This document shows, one piece after another, positions 16,413 through 23,452 of a stretch of 29,632 nucleotides of DNA. The translations under genes were made by a program, and so were the position numbers. How positions within the stretch are numbered: position 1 is the stretch's first letter; every line of letters begins with the position of its first letter. The stretch comes from CAYMEV01 sp964431655 [NCBI: uncultured bacterium] (GTDB lineage Bacteria; CAYMEV01): contig CAYSKJ010000020.1 of assembly GCA_964431655.1 (NCBI GenBank), forward strand, positions 1 through 29,632, in the 5' to 3' direction. Under the pieces are notes generated by a model. The model made no database searches, was not told the DNA's origin, and saw nothing but the letters and a program-made list of their open reading frames with translations.

Positions 16413-17339
16413 ATGAAAAGACCTGCAATTGCAGTATATATTTTATTCCTTTCAGTAATGCTGAGGGTTCTTCCCGCTCTATCCACAGCTGCAACTTATT
16501 ATGAAACCGTTGAAATAAAAAGCATTGTCATAGCTGTAAATGTATTTGACAGTAATGGGTACCCGCTTCTGTACCTTAAAAAAAAGGATTTCAGCCTTTT
16601 CGAGAATCAAGTGGAACAGGAGATTGATTTTTTTGTCAGAAACGATAAAACACCAGTTAAAATGATATTCCTGCTGGATGCCAGCGGAAGCATGGGCCTC
16701 GGCGACAAGATGAGGTTCTCCAAAAGAGCCATAGAGACTGCTGTCAGCCTTTTAAGAAAGGGGGATACCTATGAGCTCTACACCTTTACAGAAAAGAATA
16801 TTCTCAGGGTAATAGAGGAAACATCCGAAAAGAACAATATTGAACAGATTCTTGATTCCATAAATGCATGGGGAAAAACAGCCATATTCGATTCCCTGGA
16901 CAAGATCACTGACATAATCTCCATGGACAGGGATTCTGGCAAGATAGCTCTTGTTCTATTTACCGACGGCATCGACAATTCCTCAACCCTTAATAAGAAA
17001 GAGGTCCTTAATAAATTCAGATCAGTTGCGGTACCCATGTATATAATAGCCTTTGATACCTTTGCATCAAGGAGGTCATCACAGCATTTTGTTGATGCGG
17101 GTCTTTCGAACAAAATTCTTGAGTACTTCTCAGCCCAGACCGGGGGTAATGCCTATATACTGGAAGACCCTGTAAAAGCACCAGGGATAATACTGAGAAT
17201 ATATAAAACCGTTAGAAACCAGTACCTTTTAGGTTATACTTCCAGGAATAAATTTGAAGATGGGGAATATGTAAGAATTAACTTGATTGTAAATAAAAAA
17301 AATACTACAATCAAGGTTAGAAAAGGATTTATAAATTAA
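16413..17339 (+). CDS. Exported von Willebrand factor A domain protein
   Basis: 308 residues. A signal peptide covers about 1-27 (hydrophobic IAVYILFLSVMLRVLPALSTAA, with no lipobox). Residues 30-80 form a beta-domain with KKKDFSLFENQVEQEIDFF, as in VWFA-related proteins of Acidobacterial type (TIGR03436-like). The VWA domain (about 82-300) has a complete MIDAS metal site: DASGS (D89, S91, S93), T156 (GKTAIFD) and D185 (LFTDGID). It should bind a protein ligand through a divalent metal in the periplasm. The ATG has no Shine-Dalgarno, unlike its neighbours. It leads a run with an OmpA-domain lipoprotein 25 bases downstream, which suggests a joint envelope role. Confidence 0.88.
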   Translation: MKRPAIAVYILFLSVMLRVLPALSTAATYYETVEIKSIVIAVNVFDSNGYPLLYLKKKDFSLFENQVEQEIDFFVRNDKTPVKMIFLLDASGSMGLGDKMRFSKRAIETAVSLLRKGDTYELYTFTEKNILRVIEETSEKNNIEQILDSINAWGKTAIFDSLDKITDIISMDRDSGKIALVLFTDGIDNSSTLNKKEVLNKFRSVAVPMYIIAFDTFASRRSSQHFVDAGLSNKILEYFSAQTGGNAYILEDPVKAPGIILRIYKTVRNQYLLGYTSRNKFEDGEYVRINLIVNKKNTTIKVRKGFIN

Positions 17340-17364
17340 ATATTAAATAAAACAGGAGGTTTTT

Positions 17365-17976
17365 ATGAACAAGTACAGGTTTATTTTTTGTGCGATTGCA
17401 GTAATCGCAATGTTTTCTTTATTTACCGGCTGTGCTTCCAAAAGCTATGTAGAAAAAGAAGTTGCAGCGCTGGATCAGGAGATTCAGAACCTGAAAACAT
17501 CCGTAGAGGAAAATCAGACTCAGATAACCGAAACCCAGGAAGATCTTGACTCTGTAAAGCAGGAGACCGAGAAAATCAAGGTTGACACCTATAAGGCCGC
17601 TGTCCTGGCAAAGGGCAAGCTTCTCTATACTGTCACCCTCTCCAGTGACCAGACAAAGTTTGCTCTCGGCAAGGCTGAGCTTTCCGAGCAGGCAAAGGGC
17701 ATCATAGATGATCTTTTTAACAAGCTTGTCAGAGACAATGAAAATGTCTATATCGAGATCGAGGGCCATACATGCAATATCGGCTCTGCAGACAGGAATT
17801 ATGAACTAGGTATGATGAGAGCAAATGCTGTCAAGACTTATGTCGTCGAGCACTATAATATACCTTTGCACAAGATAAGCTGTATAAGCTACGGTTTTGA
17901 CAAGCCTATTGCGGACAATAACACAAAAGCAGGAAAAGAACAGAACCGGAGAGTTGTCATTAAAGTCCTGCAGTAA
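17365..17976 (+). CDS. OmpA-domain (Pal-like) lipoprotein with coiled coil
   Basis: 203 residues. The signal peptide ends in the lipobox LFTGC with C23 as lipid anchor. Residues 27 to about 77 have an Lpp-like heptad pattern rich in Glu, Gln and Leu, predicting a coiled coil. The OmpA C-terminal domain (about 85-203) includes GHTCNIGSADRN, RANAVKTYV, and the closing NRRVVIKVLQ. In this family the domain binds peptidoglycan meso-diaminopimelate through an Asp (GHTD) and an Arg 15 residues later; here the Asp is C137 while R152 is kept. The protein should tether the outer membrane to the wall. AGGAGG precedes the ATG. It lies between the VWA gene and DUF4013, in one operon. Confidence 0.9.
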   Translation: MNKYRFIFCAIAVIAMFSLFTGCASKSYVEKEVAALDQEIQNLKTSVEENQTQITETQEDLDSVKQETEKIKVDTYKAAVLAKGKLLYTVTLSSDQTKFALGKAELSEQAKGIIDDLFNKLVRDNENVYIEIEGHTCNIGSADRNYELGMMRANAVKTYVVEHYNIPLHKISCISYGFDKPIADNNTKAGKEQNRRVVIKVLQ

Positions 17977-18005
17977 GACAATCCAATCATAAACAGGAGA
18001 TAAAT

Positions 18006-18614
18006 ATGGATATTCAAAGGGCTTTTACAGTACTGTTCGAAGACAAAGGCTGGCTCAAAAAGATACTCTTCGGAGGTTTGTTCACATTCCTTTCAATGTT
18101 TCTTGTGGGGATTCCCTTTCTGGTAGGCTACCTCCTGAGAATGGTAAAAAACGGCCGAACAGGCGATTTCATTCCCCTGCCGGAATGGGATGATATGGGT
18201 GAACTGTTCAAAGAAGGGCTAATGCTTTCTGTTGTGCTGATCGTGTACGGCCTTATTGCCGGCTTTGTCAGCATGATCCTCTCCATGATACCCTGTCTTG
18301 GCTGTATTCTTTCACCCCTGGTTTACCTCGCGCTTGCCCTGGTAATCCCCTACATTGTCCTGAAGTACGCCGATACACAGCAGTTCGGAGACTGCTTCAA
18401 TTTCAGCGAAATGTATGAATATACAGCCAGAAACATTTCCAACCTGGTTATATATGTTCTTATCATTGTTGCAATGTCAATAATATCATCAATAGTTGGA
18501 AGCATACTGCTTTTCATCGGTATTTTCTTCACCAATTTCTGGGTAATGGTAGGCAATGCCTATCTTATTCTCGAGGTTGAAAAACACGACAAAGCTAAAC
18601 AGGCCGCACAGTAA
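18006..18614 (+). CDS. DUF4013 family membrane protein
   Basis: 202 residues with about five hydrophobic segments. The family pattern is clear: an amphipathic N-terminus (FEDKGWLKKILFGGLFTFLSMF), FIPLPEWDDMGELFKEG between membrane segments, and a YADTQQFGDCFNFSEMYEYT segment leading to the final two helices. Its role is unknown; the motif with P-L-P-E-W is a marker of the family. AGGAG lies seven bases before the ATG and the gap from the OmpA-domain gene is 29 bases, so it is the third gene of that run. An intrinsic terminator begins 13 bases after its stop. Confidence 0.88.
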   Translation: MDIQRAFTVLFEDKGWLKKILFGGLFTFLSMFLVGIPFLVGYLLRMVKNGRTGDFIPLPEWDDMGELFKEGLMLSVVLIVYGLIAGFVSMILSMIPCLGCILSPLVYLALALVIPYIVLKYADTQQFGDCFNFSEMYEYTARNISNLVIYVLIIVAMSIISSIVGSILLFIGIFFTNFWVMVGNAYLILEVEKHDKAKQAAQ

Positions 18615-19101
18615 CACAAGAATAAGCGGGGGGGGCAACGGCTCCCCCTTTTTTTCAAAACCCCTGTCCTGCATTGATTATCTTTTAAACAATAAGCTCG
18701 AGCTTGTCATTGCTTTTCTGCTTCTTGTCTGGCTGATACCTATATTTCTGTACCCTTTTGTTAGCCTCAATGCAGTTCACTGGTTTTTCGGCTTTACATG
18801 CCATCAAAACCCCTGCAGGTCGTTTTCTGTCAACCATGTGGCATTACCCGTATGTGCAAGGTGCACCGGGGTGTACTTGGGCAGTATGACTGCCGCCTTT
18901 CTGGTGTACATCCTTGATATCAGGAAATCCCTCCGGATAAGATACTTTCTTTTATCCCTGGCATTGATCTTTTTGCAGATGGCCGCAGAACAGCTATTTG
19001 AACCGGGGCATTACGGCAACTGGATCAGGGCTTTTACGGGATTTCTATCCGGCTTTGTATTCTTTCTTTTCTTTTCTCCCCTGCTTAAAAAAGGAAAATA
19101 A
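18556..19101 (+). CDS. DUF2085 family membrane protein, start uncertain
   Basis: The open frame gives 181 residues. The conserved part begins near residue 72: HWFFGFTCHQNPCRSFSVNHVALPVCARCTGVYLG, with the CHQ, RSF and CARCTGxYLG motifs of DUF2085, then membrane segments and a C-terminal GF.SGF helix. Four cysteines and a His suggest metal binding, which is inference. The only canonical in-frame starts before the family domain are the ATG at 18556 and a TTG at 18577, both inside the DUF4013 gene. Between 18580 and the domain there is no ATG, GTG or TTG. The first 40 residues therefore look unlike the family and run straight through a terminator hairpin. A rare start codon further downstream cannot be excluded. 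Confidence 0.75.
   Translation: MPILFSRLKNTTKLNRPHSNTRISGGGNGSPFFSKPLSCIDYLLNNKLELVIAFLLLVWLIPIFLYPFVSLNAVHWFFGFTCHQNPCRSFSVNHVALPVCARCTGVYLGSMTAAFLVYILDIRKSLRIRYFLLSLALIFLQMAAEQLFEPGHYGNWIRAFTGFLSGFVFFLFFSPLLKKGK
18628..18655 (+). terminator. Intrinsic terminator after DUF4013, inside the DUF2085 reading frame
   Basis: An 8-bp stem GGGGGGGC / GCTCCCCC (one G-U pair) closes an AACG loop and is followed by seven T's. It sits 13 bases after the DUF4013 stop and would end the run that begins at 16413. Confidence 0.85.
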
Positions 19102-19130
19102 TTGAAAAAGGCTTTTATTTTTGATATCCT
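19102..19130 (+). promoter_or_regulatory. Promoter for the ferritin-like gene
   Basis: TTGAAA (19102-19107), 17-base spacer, TATCCT (19125-19130). It begins directly after the DUF2085 stop codon and leaves a leader of about 30 bases with GGAG before the ATG at 19169. Confidence 0.45.
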
Positions 19131-19168
19131 TAGAAAATCCCAATTAAAATAAAAAAAGGAGAGTAAAA

Positions 19169-19669
19169 ATGGGAACAAAAGGAAGAGACATCATTAAGGG
19201 CGATATAGGCCAGATTATAGAACTCCTGAACAAGGCCTTCTGTGATGAATGGCTGGCCTATTACCAGTACTGGATAGGAGCCCAGATTGTAAAGGGCCCC
19301 ATGAAGGAAGCCGCCATTGCAGAATTGACTGAGCATGCAGCTGATGAACTGAGGCATGCTGAAATGCTTTCATTGAGGATTCTTCAGCTCGGCGGCACAC
19401 CTGTCATAAAGCCCGAAGAATGGTACAAGTACACAAACTGCGGATATGATGCGCCCTCAGACCCCTTCGTTAGAAAGATAGTGGAACAGAATATAAAGGG
19501 CGAGCAGTGTGCAATTACAGTATACAACAAGCTTGCAGAGATTACCAGGGACAGAGATATTATTACCTATAATACAGCAATTTCCATACTTCAGGATGAG
19601 GTTGAACATGAGGAAGACCTTCAGGCGCTGCTTGAAGACTTTGAAGATATGCTGAAATATAAATCCTGA
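19169..19669 (+). CDS. Ferritin-like protein with cysteine pair (DPS-like/thioferritin type)
   Basis: 166 residues, a four-helix ferritin fold. Di-iron ligands are visible: E27 in helix 1, E60 and H63 (ELRH) in helix 2, E112 in helix 3, and E144 and H147 (EVEH) in helix 4. Two cysteines, C91 (TNCGYDAP) and C114 (GEQCAI), bracket helix 3 close to the metal site; such a pair marks the DPS-like or thioferritin group of archaea and anaerobic bacteria. Members store iron and use peroxide as oxidant, protecting DNA and protein. The alternative is an ordinary bacterioferritin, but a haem-binding Met is not evident. GGAG precedes the ATG. It has its own promoter; the zinc peptidase follows 75 bases later. 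Confidence 0.85.
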   Translation: MGTKGRDIIKGDIGQIIELLNKAFCDEWLAYYQYWIGAQIVKGPMKEAAIAELTEHAADELRHAEMLSLRILQLGGTPVIKPEEWYKYTNCGYDAPSDPFVRKIVEQNIKGEQCAITVYNKLAEITRDRDIITYNTAISILQDEVEHEEDLQALLEDFEDMLKYKS

Positions 19670-19695
19670 AAAGGCTGATTAATTGAAACCTTTGT

Positions 19696-19724
19696 CCGGG
19701 CCCGGTGTAAATATATATATATAT
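19696..19724. repeat. GC palindrome next to a TA tract
   Basis: A perfect 10-bp palindrome CCGGGCCCGG (19696-19705) is followed within a few bases by an alternating A/T tract ending near 19724, directly upstream of the zinc peptidase gene. It could be a regulator site or a DNA-melting element; nothing in the sequence decides this. Confidence 0.4.
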
Positions 19725-19744
19725 TTTCTGAGGGGAAATGATAA

Positions 19745-20434
19745 ATGATACTTGATCCATTATATATTGTTTTGATACTGCCTGCAATACTGCTGTCCCT
19801 TTATGCCCAGTTCAAGGTCAAGTCAGCCTACAGACATTACTCCAAAATTGCCGTTTCAAGGGGGATAACCGGAAGCCAGGTTGCCTACCAGATGCTGACC
19901 TACAGCGGGATAAATGATGTTGATATTGAAATGCACCAGGGTTTCCTCTCTGATCATTATGACCCCTCAAAAAAGGTACTGCGTCTCTCCCCCGGTGTCT
20001 TCAAGGGTAACAGCATAGCATCCGCCGGGATAGCGGCTCATGAGGCAGGCCATGCCATACAGCATAAGGAAGGTTATTTTCCCCTTAAACTTAGAACCAT
20101 TATTGTCCCGGCAGCATCCTTAGGGTCAAAGCTGAGCTGGTTCCTTCTTATGGGAGGGTTTCTCTTTGGCTCTCTGGGCCTGATAAAGATTGGAATACTC
20201 TTTTTTGCCACGGTGGTTTTTTTCCAGATTGTAACCCTTCCCGTTGAATTTAATGCAAGCAGCAGGGCCATTTCAGCCCTAAGAAGCCAGGGAATGCTTA
20301 ATGAAAACGAGCTTCAGGGGACTGCCAGGGTTTTGAATGCAGCAGCGCTGACCTATATTGCCGCTGCCACCATGGCTCTTCTCCAGCTTCTATACTTTTT
20401 GCTAAGGGCGGGATTATTAGGCAGCAGGGATTAG
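19745..20434 (+). CDS. YugP-type zinc metallopeptidase (Zn_peptidase_2)
   Basis: 229 residues. An N-terminal membrane anchor (about 6-22) is followed by the family segment ITGSQVAYQML...VDIEMHQGFLSDHYDPSKKVLRLSPGVF. The metal motif HEAGH is at 99-103, and the third ligand is probably the Glu in PVEFNASSRA. Two more membrane segments follow (about 125-150) and one at the C-terminus. Members are integral membrane neutral zinc metallopeptidases of unknown substrate. GAGGGG lies before the ATG. The TAG stop lies within the terminator hairpin shared with the convergent citF end. Confidence 0.9.
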   Translation: MILDPLYIVLILPAILLSLYAQFKVKSAYRHYSKIAVSRGITGSQVAYQMLTYSGINDVDIEMHQGFLSDHYDPSKKVLRLSPGVFKGNSIASAGIAAHEAGHAIQHKEGYFPLKLRTIIVPAASLGSKLSWFLLMGGFLFGSLGLIKIGILFFATVVFFQIVTLPVEFNASSRAISALRSQGMLNENELQGTARVLNAAALTYIAAATMALLQLLYFLLRAGLLGSRD

Positions 20435-20460
20435 CAGCAGCCAATCCCTGCTTTTATTAT
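20424..20460 (+). terminator. Intrinsic terminator between convergent peptidase and citF genes
   Basis: GCAGGGATT (20424-20432) and AATCCCTGC (20443-20451) form a perfect 9-bp stem around a 10-base loop, followed on the plus strand by TTTTATTATT. The minus strand has only CTAATAAT after the stem, so it acts mainly in the plus direction. It includes the peptidase stop codon and the citF stop lies a few bases beyond. Confidence 0.85.
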
Positions 20461-22013
20461 TCTTCAAGCTGGTAGACGCTGTCCAGAAGGGTTCCGTCAA
20501 CCCATTTCACTACTGCTACCACTTTGCTGGCTGTCCTGGGCTTTTGTGGAGAGCCTCCGCAAATCTCGTCCACTTCTCTTTTTATATCCTCAATGCTTCT
20601 TATGGGCAGGCCTGAGTGCTTAGTCTTCTCTATAAGATCCTTTCTCCTGGGATTTATTGCTATTCCCCTCTCTGTAACGATTACGTCCACAAGCTCTCCT
20701 GGCCCTGTTACCGTGGTTACACGGTCTGTAATGATGGGGATCCTGTCCCGGAAGGAAGGTATGGCCAGTATGGCAGTCTTTGAAAATAGGCAGTTCTGCC
20801 AGCCGCCTATGCCATGCAGAAGCTTTCCGTCGGAATGGGATACAACATTGGCATTAAAATCGGTATCAACCTCCGTTGCCCCCAGAACCACTGCATCAAC
20901 AAGGTATGCAAAGTTGCCCTTGCCGTGGTAGTTATAGCTGGTAAAGGGGCTTGTATTGATATGCCTCGGGTTTTCACGCATGGAACGCACTCCGTCCAGA
21001 TCAAAGGTCTGGCCGTCGAGAATATAATCCGTCAGGCCTTCCTCGAGCATTTCCACCAGGTATTTGTTGCTTCCTCCTCTTATGAACCTTGCCTTAATAT
21101 TATCCTTTTTCATAAGCTCTTTCAGGTACATGGCAAAGGCAAGGCTTATACCGCCGGCACCCGCCTGAAAACTGAAACCGTTTTTCATTATCCCCGCCTC
21201 TTTGACGAAGAGGGCTATCATCTCGGATATCAGATGCTGATCAGGGCTTTTCGTTATTTTGGTTGTCCCTGATACTATCTTGGACGGTTCACCTACCTTA
21301 TCTACAACCACAACATGGTCCACATAATTGCCCTGTATCTGCCAGGGTATGCAGGGAAATTCCACCAGATTGTCAGTAACAGCTATTACCTTGTCTGCAT
21401 ACTGGGAATCGGCAAGAGCGAACCCTAAAAGACCGCAGGCCGAAGGGCCGTCTACACCGTTGGCATTTCCGAAACAGTCAGCAGAAGGGGCGGCAATAAC
21501 AGCAATGTCTATATGCACATCTCCGTCCTGAACAGCCTGGTATCTTCCCCCGTGGCTCCTCAGAATTCCCGTACCCTTCATCTTACCCCTGGTTGTAAAA
21601 TCACCCAGGGGGCCGTTCATACTGCCCTCAATGTGGTGTATGACCCCGCTTTCAAGATGCCTGATAAGTCCGGCATGACAGGGGAATGATGCCGAGGGGA
21701 ACCATACAAGGTCTTTTATGCCCAGCTCTGCGGCTATATCAAATATCTGATTGGCAATAATATCCCCATTGCGGAAATGATGATGGGTTGATATGGTTAT
21801 TCCGTCTCTGATGCCGGATTTTATAAGGGCTTCTTTAAGAGAGCCCAGAACCTTGTTGCCGTCCTGGGGATAATTGGCGCAGGACGGGATTTTCGGGGCA
21901 GCCTTGCATCCGTCTGCTATGTATTTGTTCACACCCATAAAGGGTATTTGCTCTTTACTGTTCACGACCGCAGGAACATATCTTCCCAGGGCATTTTTCA
22001 ACATATTATCCAT
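20457..22013 (-). CDS. citF: Citrate lyase alpha subunit (citrate:acetyl-ACP transferase)
   Basis: 518 residues, the usual CitF length. Recognisable stretches include the N-terminal MLKNALGRYVPAVV, GITISTHHHFRNGDIIANQI, HIEGSMNGPLGDF, LRSHGGRYQAVQDGDVHIDIAVIAAPSAD, and TDRVTTVTGPGELVDVIVTERGIAINPRR. CitF exchanges the acetyl group on the acyl-carrier subunit for citrate, giving citryl-ACP and acetate, which the beta subunit then cleaves to oxaloacetate. AAGGAG precedes the ATG. Its start overlaps the end of the CitD-CitE gene by eight bases, so the subunits are made in a coupled way. Genes for prosthetic-group synthesis and attachment (citC, citX, citG) and a citrate transporter are not in the window. 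Confidence 0.95.
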   Translation of the reverse strand: MDNMLKNALGRYVPAVVNSKEQIPFMGVNKYIADGCKAAPKIPSCANYPQDGNKVLGSLKEALIKSGIRDGITISTHHHFRNGDIIANQIFDIAAELGIKDLVWFPSASFPCHAGLIRHLESGVIHHIEGSMNGPLGDFTTRGKMKGTGILRSHGGRYQAVQDGDVHIDIAVIAAPSADCFGNANGVDGPSACGLLGFALADSQYADKVIAVTDNLVEFPCIPWQIQGNYVDHVVVVDKVGEPSKIVSGTTKITKSPDQHLISEMIALFVKEAGIMKNGFSFQAGAGGISLAFAMYLKELMKKDNIKARFIRGGSNKYLVEMLEEGLTDYILDGQTFDLDGVRSMRENPRHINTSPFTSYNYHGKGNFAYLVDAVVLGATEVDTDFNANVVSHSDGKLLHGIGGWQNCLFSKTAILAIPSFRDRIPIITDRVTTVTGPGELVDVIVTERGIAINPRRKDLIEKTKHSGLPIRSIEDIKREVDEICGGSPQKPRTASKVVAVVKWVDGTLLDSVYQLEE

Positions 22014-23229
22014 TCTTTTCTTCTCCTTTCTCCCAGTCTTTATCCAGTATACCCATGGCTATTGCAAGGCTGATAACCTTCAGTGCCCTCTTTACAACCG
22101 GAGGGTCTATCATCTTTGTCCCGAGGGATACAACGCCCAGGTGCCTTTTTTCAGCATCCTTGAAGGCAAGGAAAATGGCCTTGGCCTTATCAATCTCCTG
22201 TTCCTGGGGGGCAAAAGCGCTGTGTATAATCTTTATCTGCCTCGGGTGTATGCACCCTTTGCCTTCAAATCCCATCTTCTTTGCTGAAAGGACACTCTTT
22301 CGCAGGCCTTCTGAATCTGATACATCGGAGAATACCGTGTCAATTGCCTGAATACCCGCAGCCTTGGCGGCATTCAGGACAAAAGAAAGGGCAAAAAGGC
22401 TTTCTGACTGGTCTTCAGACCTTTCGGTACCTATATCCTTTGTATAATCCTCAAGCCCGATGGCAAGGGCAACATTATTCCGGGAAGCCCCTGCAATGGC
22501 ATAGGAGTTCATAACGCCCCTGGCGCTCTCAATAATAGGCATGATGAAAATATCCTGGCTGATATTGCATCTGTCTTTTATCTGACTGATCCTCTCATCC
22601 ACCGCTTTTACATCATCTTCTGTTTCAGCCTTCGGTATGAGCACAAGGTGAAGATTGTGGGGGACAATATATTCCAGATCCTTAAGCCCCATCTCTCCCT
22701 GGTTTATCCTTACCATCCTCTCGCTACCCATAAAATCCAATGTCCTCAGGGCATTACGCACCAGAAACCTTGCATCATGCTTTTTTTCCGGGGAAACACT
22801 GTCCTCAAGGTCGAGGATAATACCGTCGGGGTTATGAAGGCCCGCATTGACCATTATCTTCGGCTGATCCCCGGGGAGGTAGAGCCTTGACCTCCTGAAC
22901 CTGTCCCTTTTAGACTGGTATTTACAGCAGTCTTTCATCACAGGCAGGAATTCCCTGTCTGTTTGGATGAGTTTTCTGACAGCTGCCTCAAACCTTGCCA
23001 TGATCGCAAAAGGAAGGGCTCCGCTGTCCAGCAGGTCTATTCTTGCTCCGGTCAGGCCGTAATACTCCGCACCCTCATGTATAAGAGCCTTGATGCTGTC
23101 TCCGTAGAGGGTTTTTACCTTGCTTTCAAGGTTTATCTCAATTCCTGATGAGGCTTTTTCCTCAATCCTGATATGGATGTCCGATCTTATGGCAGAACCC
23201 TCATTGCCCGCTTCAGAAATTCTTCCCAT
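22006..23229 (-). CDS. Citrate lyase gamma-beta fusion (CitD acyl carrier domain + CitE)
   Basis: 407 residues in two parts. Residues 1 to about 100 match CitD, the acyl carrier: IHIRIEEKASSGIEINL, LESKVKTLYGDSI and DSGALPFAIMARFEAAV line up with E. coli CitD across its length. Residues about 112-407 are CitE, the HpcH/HpaI-type citryl-ACP lyase: RSRLYLPGDQPK, GIILDLEDSVSPEKK (136-150), MPIIESARGV, GLEDYTKDIG, and GCIHPRQIKIIH. The normal complex has CitD and CitE as separate chains; here the carrier is covalently joined to its lyase. The prosthetic-group serine region, usually AGTLESSD, reads AGNEGSAIRSD, so the modified residue (S12 or S16) is unclear. AGGAGG lies six bases before the ATG. 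A citramalate lyase cannot be excluded from sequence alone. Confidence 0.92.
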   Translation of the reverse strand: MGRISEAGNEGSAIRSDIHIRIEEKASSGIEINLESKVKTLYGDSIKALIHEGAEYYGLTGARIDLLDSGALPFAIMARFEAAVRKLIQTDREFLPVMKDCCKYQSKRDRFRRSRLYLPGDQPKIMVNAGLHNPDGIILDLEDSVSPEKKHDARFLVRNALRTLDFMGSERMVRINQGEMGLKDLEYIVPHNLHLVLIPKAETEDDVKAVDERISQIKDRCNISQDIFIMPIIESARGVMNSYAIAGASRNNVALAIGLEDYTKDIGTERSEDQSESLFALSFVLNAAKAAGIQAIDTVFSDVSDSEGLRKSVLSAKKMGFEGKGCIHPRQIKIIHSAFAPQEQEIDKAKAIFLAFKDAEKRHLGVVSLGTKMIDPPVVKRALKVISLAIAMGILDKDWEKGEEKNG

Positions 23230-23380
23230 TAGCTTCCTCCTGTATATTTTTTATAATAATTCAAATAAGCTGACCCTATAATAAAATCAAAAAACAATAC
23301 ATCTATTTCATACCAACAAAAAACAAAATTACAATAATTTAAATCAGCTGATATTAGAAACCTCACAGTGAATATTTTAT

Positions 23381-23408
23381 TTGCCTTGCAGTCAGTTTTT
23401 TTTATAAT
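23381..23408 (+). promoter_or_regulatory. Promoter for the SPT-like gene and the run downstream
   Basis: TTGCCT (23381-23386), 16-base spacer and a perfect TATAAT (23403-23408). It lies 45 bases ahead of the ATG at 23453, in the 223-base gap shared with the divergent citrate lyase operon. Confidence 0.55.
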
Positions 23409-23452
23409 ATATTACCTTTAAGTGAATAAATCTGCTTAACAAGGAGCATCGC

